Below are positions 22,201 through 34,200 of a DNA stretch of 64,000 nucleotides, one piece after another (within the stretch, counting starts at the first letter, position 1; each line of letters begins with the position of its first letter). Position numbers and translations under genes: made by a program. Source of the DNA: Anthopleura xanthogrammica (taxonomy: Eukaryota > Cnidaria > Anthozoa > Actiniaria > Actiniidae); the NCBI GenBank assembly GCA_964019055.1, contig OZ025207.1:11064090-11128089 (forward strand). The letters run 5' to 3'. A model generated the notes under the pieces. It was not told where the DNA came from, did not search any database, and was given only the letters and a program-made list of their open reading frames with translations.

Positions 22201-25200
22201 GACTGACAGACTGACTGACTGAATGACTGACTGACTGACTGACTGACTGACTGACTGACTGACTGACTGACTGGCTGACTGACTGACTGACAGACAGACT
22301 GACTGACTGACTGACTGACTGACTGACAGACAGACTGACTGACTGACTGACTGACTGACTGACTGAATGACTGAATGACTGACTGACTGACTGACAGACA
22401 GACCGACTGACTGACTGACTGACTGACTGACTGACTGACTGAATGACTGACTGACTGACTGACAAACAGACTGACTGACTGACTGACTGACTGACTGACT
22501 GACTGACTGACTGACTGACTGACTGACTGACTGACTGACTGACTGACTGACTGACTGACTGACTGACTGACTGACTGACTGACTGACTGACTGACTGACT
22601 GACTGACTGACTGACTGACTGACTGACTGACTGACTGACTGACTGACTGACTGACTGACTGACTGACTGACTGACTGACTGACTGACTGACTGACTGACT
22701 GACTGACTGACTGACTGACTGACTGACTGACTGACTGACTGACTGACTGACTGACTGACTGACTGACTGACTGACTGACTGACTGACTGACTGACTGACT
22801 GACTGACTGACAGACAGACTGACTGACTGACTGACTGGCTGACTGACTGACTGAACAAACCTACCAACCAACTGACAGACTGACAGACCAATCGACAGAA
22901 TGACTAACCTACACTGAACATAATTATTTAATCAATTTGTGTTATCCACTTCAGGTGTCTATAGCAGGGAAACACATCAGTTTATTGAAAAAGTAAGTGA
23001 TATAATTATAATTAAAAATAACTTCAACTTATAAATCTCACTTTCTGATTGGTTGCGAGAGCATGCATTATGAGAGCACACAGCACATGTGCACACGTTC
23101 TATGTCGCCATTCGTATCAGGATGAATGACTATAATTGTATTTTATAAAAGAAATGTACAAAACATGCATGCTGTGATGTGAGCAATTATATTTCTTCAT
23201 TTCATATCAAATTTGCGCATCTCTCTGCATGTACTGCACGTGTAATATAAACATGTTGGGAGCTGTAGAACACAATAGAGGGAAACTGAGAAACATGAAG
23301 CATAGTAAAATCTTTCTCTGGCTTTTGGTATGCTCTGCAGCTTCCATCGTGTTTATAGAAGAATTAAATAATACATGTGTGTGCTGTGTAAAGTTATAAA
23401 GCAACTCGAGAGAAGTGTTAGGAGAAGCGTGATACGTATTGATCTCTTAGACTAGTGCCTGTCACTTGTCTGTTAAATCTTGTGGGACTTATGATAGGTA
23501 TACGCATTATTCAAACACTTTAAACTTTGTTCTCTAGGCTGGATGAGATTGCTTTACAGTCCAGTAGTTTGCTTAGAGGACTGGAAATCCTTATAAACCA
23601 GGTACACAAAACATTTAATTCTAGTTGTAATTCTAGAAGAATACTGTGGGGAGCGCAAGCAGTGTGCACTGCTAATGTGCTGCTTCTCACCGCTGCAGTG
23701 GTCATGGGTTCAGTCCCCAGACCCACCATCACGTATTACAGTTTGTTGGGTCTCGCATGGCATCAAAGGTTTTCTCCCATTTTCCGGTTTTTCTTCATTC
23801 TGGAAAAAATTTCATTTGGTATTTTGAGGCGTGATTACACAATTTTCTCTGCAACTTGTTTCACAATGGTATTGTGACACAAATTGCATGGAGCATGTAA
23901 CCTACAGTGTAATCGTTGTGAAAAGTAGAATTCGTTGCGAGACAAGTTGGAGAGAAAATTGCACAGTGTAATCACGCCTTTATGAAGTTTGAAAAGCCAA
24001 TTAAAATATTAATTCAGTCTCCATATCTACCATACATCGAAGATGTTAGTATGAACCATTGTTTTACTGCTTGTGGTGTTGCGTGACTGCGGTGAAAACG
24101 TATGGTACTCTATGGACTTCCTTACCGTGACGGTTTTCACTCTGCGCACAGGAAAAGCGTTCTTGGATTGTTACTGCTTGTGGTATTGCGTGACTGCGGT
24201 GAAAATGTCTCTATAGACTTGCCTTACTGTGACGGTACTCTCCCTGCGCACTAGGATCGAAAAAGCAGTGAAATTCTTGTGCCCTGTTTTTTTTTTTAAT
24301 GTTTTCAATTTTATCCTTTGAGCGCATTTATTCACAGTGTGTTCAATCTCATTCCTTGTAGCCACTCATGACAGAGTTTCTTGCTGACCATCTTGAAAAA
24401 GAAGTAAAAGACAGCACTGACATACTGGTAAGAGGGAACGCACTTATTATTACACCTTTAAAAATTAATTAAAACTTTAGATCTACAGTACGCAGAACAG
24501 TCTTATTTTATTTTGCGTATATCTACACTTTAGAAAAAGTCAATTGAAAAAAAGATCAACCAACAAGGTTCTTCGATTTTTTGTATGAAATTAATACTGC
24601 CTTGCGTTGCAATATAGAGTTGCATTACTCTTGACCTAGAGTTGCTTTACATTAGGCCGTTGCGCTTTATCTAGAGTTGCGTTAGGTTTGGCCTTATTTT
24701 ATATTCGTAGCAGTAAGCCATGCACTTAGGTTGACCTCACATGGTAGGCTGGACGAATTTTTAACCATTCAAAAAGGTGTACGTTTAGGCGTTCCGTTAA
24801 CATGGAACTGTGCTATCCGGATAAAAATTCAAACACCTTGCCGTACAAATTTTGGTCAGAAACAAAAACAAAAGAGACAATATTTGAAAGTTCAAAATTC
24901 GTCCAGTACCGCGTACGGGCCAGCCTTAATTTCAGGCTTTGGCTCCTTACACTTGTAAAAGGAGATACATACCAAAATTTGCTAGTCAAACATGTTCTTT
25001 TCTAATTTCTAACTGATTGGTCTGATTCTTTTTGTTCTAGGAAATATTTTTCCAGGAAAAGTCTTCCCTTTCTGCATTCCTGGCCATTACCACTTTAGAA
25101 GTACGAGTAAATGGCAAGTCTATGGCATCAGAACCTTTTATCCATCTGCCTCATTTTCCTCGTGCTTTCCAAAGTGACGTCGAACGTGTCCAGGTACTCA

Positions 25201-28200
25201 CCATGATCTTTCTTTACTTTGCCTTTCAATTGTATTTTTAATTACCATACAATTCAACACAAAAATCAAATCAGATGGAATTTTTGAACTCGTGGATACA
25301 CGAAGTGTAGAAACGAGTTATTGTGAGGGGTCTGAATTTGAAAATGTTTTACTCACTCGTAAATTCTAAACATTATTCTTCCATGAACAGAGTCAAATCC
25401 AAGATGGCATGCATTCCTGTCAGAATATCGTGCATAAAGTTCTAAGGAAGGTTTTGGCAAAGAATCAAGAAAGGTAAAAAGAGACATTGTTTTTAAAAGG
25501 ACACAATATCATCATTAATCATATCCATTTTGAAATCATTAGCAAATCCTGCAATCTGATTGGCTACAAAGTGTGCGATTTAAGCATTAATTGCACTATT
25601 TTGAATCATTAATTGCATCATTTTGTCAAACAATCACTTTTGAAGCTACATATAACTGTTGAGTATTTTAATATATTAAGTTTCAAAATGGAAATGATTA
25701 ATAGGTAATAGAACTGAGTGTCTTGCAATTTTGGGCTGAAATCACACTCGTGATTAACAAATTGCACTCCCGCTGCGCGGTCGTGCAATTTTGTAATCAC
25801 TCTTGCGATTTCAGCCCAAATTGCACTCAACTCAGTTCTATTACCATTATTAATGCTGTTAAGGTGGCTGCCTACTATAGAAAAATGAAGCTACTGCGCA
25901 CGTTTCTACGCAATCACAATGACGCCATGGAGCAGGCAATCTGACGCCACTATGTGCGCGCGCACGAATAACCTTCAAACTTTTATTGAAGAACCATACA
26001 CGTTTTGAACTTCAACAGGGCAAAACCCTCGAATTTTGCACGGGACTCTATAAATTTTCCATCATTAATTCACCATCATCATTATCACCATCATTGTCAT
26101 CGTCATATAACCATCATCATCATTACCATCATCATGCATCGTCATCATCATCATTACCCCCATCTGGCACAATCTTCATTATTCTTGTTACTTGTTTTTC
26201 TTTAGTGCTTTGGCGTGGTTAGCAGCAGTTGTTACTGCCAATGATCTTCGCTCGGCTGGTTTGCTTAACGCTCATTATGATGAAGCTATTTCTTGTGATG
26301 GTAAGCAAATTCAAACTTCTTTTTGTTTCTTTCTGTCATCAATGTAACCATTCATTTACGGTGCAGGGACGGCGGAGCAGTTTTTAAAGTGGGGGGGCTA
26401 AACTATTTCCTACCCACCCCTCCCCTATCATTCTGATTTTTTCACTTTTTATCGTTAAGAAAGAAAAAAAAATCTCAAAAAAGTGGGGGGGCTCTAGCCC
26501 CCCCAGCCCCCCCGGCTCCGCCGTCCCTGCGGTGCGAATCAAAAAAGCGTGGGCAGCCAGAAATAATTCAGAAATAGTTTATTGTTCGTTGAACAGTATG
26601 AAACGACTCTCTAACTACAAGAAGTTTATCTGACTACGAATCAGTCGACATTCTTGCAGTAAGAGAGTCGTTTCAGATTGCTCAACGAACGATGCACGAT
26701 TTCTGAAATATTTCTGGGTGCCCAGGGTTTCATTTCGATTCGCACCGTAACAAGTCATGCAACAGTTGTCGCTTGAAAAAAAAAACGAACAAAACAAAAT
26801 AAAAACGAACAAACAAATACCTTTTGAATGCATTTATTCTAAGAAAGACATTAACAATTTTCATCAATCGCTATCTGTTCCATGCTGTATCGCGATTCTC
26901 CTATGAGTTTGATTGGGGGAGAGCCGCGAATATAAACCCGTATTGTCGGCTCAGATTTGCCGGGCGATAGGAAAATCGCGATACAAAACTTATTTCGATT
27001 TTGAACCGCCAATACGGATTATATTGACGGCGTTGGAAGTAAATATATTGTGTATTGGCCTTCGTCGCTTCGCGACTATGGCCAATACGGGATATATTTT
27101 CTCCCAAATATTGGAGGCTCAAAATAGTATTAAGTTATAAATATATCAAGAACACTTTTTAGTTTGTCCGACATAGCAACAGTAACTAGGGAGGTAAAAC
27201 AATGAATTCAGGATCGGTGTATTTAGCTACATATTTTATTTTAAATTCCAAGTTAATGCTTTTACTTGTCTAGTCTGAAACAGTTCAATTCTTTGCGTCA
27301 GTTGTCTCAGATACTCTGTTTTCTATCGTATTCTCCAGGTTTCATGATGAATCTGTGCAATGTCTTGCTTCAGCTGAGTGAGCCGTTTTTTATCAGCAAG
27401 GGTGAAGACAAGATCGCTAATATCAGCCCAGCCTACTGCGTGTCTGAAGCCTGTCGACTGGATCATGATAACGAACGAACACTAAGTGGCTGGAGTATCG
27501 GTATGTACCATATCATCCTGAGGGACTTGACCCTAGGCCCTAGACATATCTATACAAGACTGCACGGAATTATGAGAAGAGGTTACATGGAATAAAAATC
27601 ACATGCCATCGTGAGCAGGACTGATTGAGCAGCGATACTATACTCTTTTTTGTCGCGCAACAAAATTTCTCGAGACAAGTAGCAAGAAATACTGCTACCT
27701 ATTATCACAGCTCCTTGATCAGAAGGCTAGAAGTCCGTGTTCAGAATAGAGAATGGCTGAACAGAATCGTTCTTTTTCGTGTTTAATCATAAAATTTCTA
27801 CTGGGAAATACGGGTGGTTAGCACTGCTAATGCATCGCACATCACCGCTGTTTTCGTGGGTTTGATTCCTGTACTCGTCATCTATATGTGAGTAGATTTG
27901 CTTGTTGGTTCTCTCCTGTGCTTCGAGGGTTTTCTCTAGGTTCTCCAGTTTTCTTTCCTAAGTAAAAGACAACTTTTAAATTCCATTGCGATAATGGAAT
28001 GAGATCCTTGGGCTTTTTAACCTCAAAAAAGGACGATTTTTTAATTGTTGAGATAGCTGATGTGGAGGAGGCTCTCATAGTAGTGATTGTGCTTTGAACA
28101 GCTTCATTCTTTTCGCGGGGTGGTGTATACTTGCTGTACTGTAAGTTTTCTTTTCTAACACTCATTCCTCATTCGCAGGTTCCGAAGGTGAAGAAAATGG

Positions 28201-31200
28201 AAAGAAGACAACTTTCTTTCTACCTGACGAATTAAGAGGTAAAACTGGAGAGAGAATAATACGAATGATTTCCCCCCATCAGTGATCCATATTCCTACAG
28301 CAAACCAGAGAATACCAAAATAATATTCACTGTAGGCTTTAGTAAAGTCCTTCGTACTAGTAAACGCGGGCTGAATAAAGCACAGGCGGCCGAACCCGGA
28401 TCCCGCGCGCTGGACCTCTCACGACTTCGGCGTTCGCTTTTTCTTTCACTTGCTTCGCTCGTGACTCTGTAAATTTCAGAAAGGTTTACTTAGAGCAAGT
28501 CTATTTACACTGAAGATGTTCTATTTTCTCTTTAGATTTCTTAGTTTGAATACGTCTTTTAGCAATACTAGTTTCTTGGTACATCATTTCAAAAAACGTT
28601 TACACAATATTCAAAAAAAAGTTGTGCTTGCGCTACATCAAAGCGGAAAGAACTCGAGGGATGTCAGCGGGTTGTATGATACTGAGTCAAAGCATGCGCA
28701 ACTAGCCTGAAAACAAATTTATGAGTTGCCCCCCCCCCCCCCCTCTTCCGAATCTGTGTCAATTATTCATCATTGTTATACTGTTTTATCTATTAATAAA
28801 ACATTCTCCTGCTCGTTCCTGCAGGGAAGTTTAATCTTAAAAGTGAAGTCTTCCATCTGACGCACCGTGCTCTCCATATCGGTCTTATTAATACCATCAA
28901 ACACTACAACAAATTAATCAGGTGAGACATACATTTTGTCACTACTTGCTTCATTGCACATGATTTAATGTCATGCTGCATCACTTGTATATATTTCTTT
29001 GCAACCAACCAAAGTCGCAAATCCATGGCAAACAGGAATCAGAACTCAAGTAGAGTTTATTATTGCGTGTTATTACGTTGGGCTCTGCCTACCTATCATC
29101 CCCGCGATAAAGTGCAACATGGAAGGGGAACAAAGTTTATATTAGCAGGGCGCACCCCACGGGTGTTAAAGGTCGATCCTCTCCACCATCAGAACGCACC
29201 TCTGGGGTTTTAAGGGTCGATCCTCTCAAGTATCTGAGGACACACCTCAGGGTCCTCTCCACCATCAGGACACAACTCTGGGGTGTTAAGGGTCGATCTT
29301 CTTTGTAATTAATAGACCCCTTGCATGCGACATCAAAGCAGTTATGTTGTAATATATTTGTTCTTGACGTCATTTTTATTCCTAGGCATTATATGCTCCA
29401 AAAGGAAATGCTAGAAGGGAAAGACAAGGAGAAGTATGAGCCTATCGTGGCGGTAAGTTGTCTCCCTTTGTTTGTTTGTTTATTTGTTTGGGCTTTTATT
29501 GTTTGTTTGTCTGTCTGTCTGTTTGTTTCTTTGTGTGTTTGTTTACTGGTAGTATCTGTGTCTGTTCAGTTTCTTCTTTTGTCTGTCAGTTTTGTTTGTC
29601 TTTCTGGGTTCTTCGTTTTTTGTTTTTTTGTTTTGTTTGTTTGTTTGTTTGTTTGTTTGTTTGTTTGTTTGTTTGTTTGTTTGTTTGTTTGTTTGACAAT
29701 ATAATTAAACTATCGTTTTTAAAACTAACATAAATTCCACTTGTAATGAATGAATGCAGAAGTCCATAACTAGAAGTGTCCATCTGGTATTAGGGTGGCG
29801 TTCTAGTTATAGACTTCTGATAAATGTCAATGTCAGAGACCTTACGAAAACAATAAGTGTTTCCATTCCTTTACATATATTTTCCTTCCTTTTTCCAGCT
29901 GTTCGTCTTACAGTGGGACACAGTTCTTCAAGACACTCAGTTTATGAGACAGTGTTCAGAGTTTTACCTCACCAGTGCCGTATGGCTCATGAAACTACTT
30001 GAGAACTGCGCTGTCTCTACTGATGATAAGGTATGTCAAACTAGCTGTGTGGCAAGGTGTATCGGGCATCCCAGGGACCTCCGGATCCGTGGAAAGTCTG
30101 TTTTCCCAGGGGTATCAATTGCGAGAAATGATTGGTTAGGACTTGGGGAGAAATGAATTAAATATATCCAGAATGTTTTACTTATTTAATCGAATGGTTT
30201 GGAAGGATGTACAATATGTTATTTTATTATTTGTTACCAGTTAATGACTGTAAAAAAAACTCTTTTCTGTGCTGTGGCTGAGTATTTTCTCTGGCTATAA
30301 AGCTGTTTATATGAAACACTGAATTTCATTCCTAAACAAGCATTTTAGTGGCTTCAACGTCACTCACAGAGATAATTTATTGAACGAACTGTGAGCTGCA
30401 GATCAAAAGTGTCGAAAACAGGTTCACGTACGACCAAAACATTTGCAAAATTCCTTAGAAAATTAGTTACAGATGTTAGTAAGCCGTTTCTTAATGAATT
30501 TTGATATGAAACACCGAATTTTAGGGGTAAAAAATGTATTTATCTGAACTGAGCTTTGCAGCATTTTAGTGGCTTCAACGTCACTCAAAGAGATCATTTA
30601 TTCACCCCCACGAATTTTGAATCGACTTTGAGCTGAAACACGGAAGTGCTGAAAACCTAGCTTTACAACCTTTTAGTGGCTTCAACGTCACTCACAGAGA
30701 TAATTTATTCATCCACATAAAGTTTGAACCGACTTTGAGCTCCAAACCGGAAGTGCTGAAAACTAATATATTCCTGCTAAGAAAAGTTTGCAAAATACCT
30801 TAGAAAATTAGTTTATTTATTTTTTATTTATAATGATATTTTAACAGGATGCTCCTTCACTTTAGTGATTTTCAAGAAGGTCCTGTAAAATTAATTTTTA
30901 TGCGTCATATAATGGAGTTAAAAGTAGATGGCAAATTATCGATACAAAAATATTATGAGAAAAATTACAATTATGCAAAAAAGTAAAATTCAAATAACAT
31001 ACTTCAAAGAGTTCATTCAGAAAAGATAGACTTAAATTGAGAAATTTTTGAGCATTGTTTAAGATCGACACTAAGGTTGTTCCATTCTTTTATGGCTTGA
31101 TAGGATAGCCTTTGCCTCCCCCAATTTGTTTTAATGATTGGCAGGCGAAATTCATTTCCGCGCCTAGTGTTATGTCCATGCTCATTCATTTTGTTGAATT

Positions 31201-34200
31201 TGAGATTCGAGGATAGGAGATTGTTCTTACATTTGAAAATATGCAAACATCGGTGATAGCGTCTACGTTGAGTGAGCTCTTTCCAATGGAGTTCCCTTCG
31301 TGCGTCAGATGCCGAGGACTGGAGAGGTCGATCCAGTATGATCTTGGCAGCTTTGTTGTGCAGGATTTGAAGTGATTGCATCAGCGTGATGTTGTCTTTA
31401 TCTCCCCACACAATGTCCCCATAATCAAAGAGTGGTAAGACTAAGCTGTTGAAGAACAACAGTCTAGCAAACTTTGGTAGGAGATATTTGATTCGCTTCA
31501 GTAGACCAAGGCGTTTGTTGATTTTGGTCAACTGATATTCAATGTGGGCTGACCAAGACATATTACCTGAAAACACCACACCAAGATACTTGAACTCATC
31601 CACTCTTTCAACCTTCTTCGAGTGTACTTCGATGGATATGCTTGATATTTTGTTTGTTTTCCTCCTACTTCCAAACAGCATAGCTTTAGTTTTAGATGTA
31701 TTCAATGTTAAGCGGTTGAGTTTGAGCCAATCGCCAACTATTTTGAGATCGTCGTTTAGTTTATCTTCAATATCAGCAACTGAAGAGGAGAAATAGTACA
31801 AGACTGTATCGTCAGCATACAAAGATACTTGAGTATGTTGGACAATGTCAGGTAGATCGTTAATGTAGATGATGAACAGGAGCGGACCAAGAATACTTCC
31901 TTGTGGCACACCAAGGTTGCATGGTAATGGCTCTGAGAGCTCTAGGCCGCAGGATGTGCGTAAATATCTTGATGACAAGTAGGAAGCAAACCATTTAAGG
32001 AGGCTCCCTAGAGTTTACAGGTATTTGGAGCTATAAGAGAAATCCTTTTATAGCAAAAGCATATCTGCATATCGATGCCTGATAGACCAACCATATTTAA
32101 GATTATGAGTTTAGGATTTGTTTGTGGTAGTAATGATCACGTACAATGTTACCATAGCAACGCTGCATCTGTCGTAAAAAGGCCTATTTTTAACATTAAA
32201 AAAATAATAACTCGAATTTTCCACGGTCAATATTCTTCTAAATACATAATATAAAACTCCGTTGGGTTTTTTATAATATAACTGCGGCTTAAAAAAATCT
32301 TGACATCAGAACGTGAGATATTGAGAAATTTCGATTTTCCTGGATTAAAAAAAAATCTGATGTCAGGATTTCAGTAGCATTTTGTCAGTTGCCTTTTTAT
32401 AACATTGTGAAAAAACTGTATACGTTTGGGAACATTTCACCATGTACTTTTGAGTTAATTTCATTTTGAAAATTAACGTACGCAAAATAAAAATTCTTCA
32501 AGTTTAGAAGTTGCGCATGCGCAAGCATACTCATTGCATTCTGAATATATTAAATGAACTGTTTTGAACGTGCAAGTTTGTCAAAGTCGTATAAAAATCA
32601 CTAAACACAAGGGTAGATTTCACGGAGCTTTATTTGCTGCTGCTTCTGTTGCTACTGGTTTGAAATGATTGATAATTCTGGACAAAATGCGAGTAGTTTT
32701 TGTGACTCTTGGTGGAGGAAGAGTAAACTCTAGGGAGCCTCCTTAAGATCGTTCTCACAGACACCAGCTGAAGATAGTTTGCTCAGCATTAGTGTATGGT
32801 TTAATATGTAAGAAAGTTGTTACTTAACGAATTTGAATATGAAACACCGAATTTCAGTGGTAAAAAAATGTATTCATCTGAAGTGAGCTTTACAACCTTT
32901 TAGTGGCTTCAACGTCACTCAAAGAGATAATTTATTCATCCACATGAAGTTTGAACCGACTTGAAGCTGCAAACCGGAAGTGCTTAAAACTAATATATTC
33001 CTGCTTAGAAAAGTTTGCGAAATACCTTAGAAAATTAGTTTAATATGTAAGAAAGTTGTTACTTAACGAATTTGAATATAAAACACCGAATTTCAGTGGT
33101 AAAAAAATTTATTCATGTGAAGTGAGCTTTCAACCTTTTAGTGGCTTCAACGTCACTCAAAGCGATAATTTATTCATCCACACGAAGTTTGAACCGACTT
33201 GAAGCTGCATACCGGAAGTGCTTAAAACTAATATATTCCTGTTAAGAAAAGTTTGCAAAATACCTTAGAAAATTAGTTTAAATTATTAGAAAGTTGTTAC
33301 TTAACGAATTTGAATATGAAACACCGAATTTCAGTGGTAAAAAATTTATTCATCTGAAGTGAGCTTTACAACCTTTTAGTGGCTTCAACGTCACTCAGAG
33401 AGATAATTCATTCATCCACATGAAGTTTGAACCGACTTGAAGCTGCAAACCGGAAGTGCTTAAAACTAATATATTCCTGCAAAAAAAAGTTTGTAAAATA
33501 CCTTAGAAAATTAGTTTAAATTATTAAAAAGTTGTTACTTAACGAATTTGAATATGAAACACCGAATTTCAGTGGTAAAAAAATGTATTCATCTGAAGTG
33601 AGCTTTACATCTTTTAGTGGCTTCAACGTCACTCACAGAGATAATTTATTCATCCACATAAAGTTTGAACCGACTTGAAGCTGCAAACCGGAAGTGCTTA
33701 AAACTAAAAAAAAAGTTTGCAAAATACCTTAGAAAATTAGTTTAATATTTAAGAAAGTTGTTACTTAACGAATTTGAATATGAAACACCGAATTGAACGA
33801 ATTTAAAATATTTAGATTTTAGTTTTCTTGCTTGACCGTTTGTTTCTATGCTTTCTTTTTTCCTTCCTTCCTTCTCCGCTTCCTGCTTCCCTGCTTACCC
33901 TCTTTCATTTTGCGAAGCTTCCTATGGTCAAAACATCGTATAAACCCCCCTATTCCTCTTTTTCCCATAACTCTGTCTATCAACGATTAATGTTGAAATC
34001 TTCAAAAAAGATCACATTATAAAGCTAACATCTGTTTGTATCATTAGCGGTTTTGTCATCATGTTATATCTTGCTTTCGATTCCAGCCGTTGACAGACGA
34101 GGACATCAAACAGAAGGAGTACGATCTTATGTCCTCCATCCCAGAGTATTACGTCAAGGACATGTGCTCTTGGTTTTACTATGTGGCCGTCCACAATCCA

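Larger units (their letters stand above)
30816..32799 (-). mobile_element. 5'-truncated non-LTR retrotransposon (CR1/L2/jockey-like)
   Basis: The element lies antisense to the host gene. Its 3' tail (minus) ends in ATAAA-type repeats at about 30816-30860. Insertion duplicated TTTA (30812-30815 and 32800-32803) of the array unit. The 5' end is at about 32799, within the RT domain; the endonuclease is absent. It is interrupted by a 744-bp TTAA element. Without that element it is about 1.24 kb. Confidence 0.9.
30320..33800 (+). repeat. ~240-bp tandem array split by a LINE
   Basis: Four to five units at about 32800-33800 share TTTTAGTGGCTTCAACGTCA, a TCATCCACATGAAGTTTG segment, AACCGGAAGTGCTTAAAACT, TACCTTAGAAAATTAGTTT and ATATGAAACACCGAATTTCA. 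TTAGTGGCTTCAACGTCAC recurs at about 30344, 30563, 30670, 32898, 33139, 33378 and 33613. The three intervals in the right block are 237-241 bp. The left block (30320-30815) is older and rearranged. All in intron 24. Confidence 0.9.

Noticed and set aside
22115..22891. 258- and 226-codon SQSV-repeat frames (minus)
   Set aside because: Artefacts of the TGAC tetranucleotide tract.
23650..23800. Possible functional tRNA gene
   Set aside because: Only a B-box-like motif is present, there is no cloverleaf with anticodon, and the sequence recurs at 27805 and 21625, which fits a SINE.
29321..29783. Cys/Leu/Val-rich frames (plus) and a Lys/Gln/Asn frame (minus)
   Set aside because: TTTG/TCTG simple repeat in intron 23; only 29386-29452 is coding, as exon 23.
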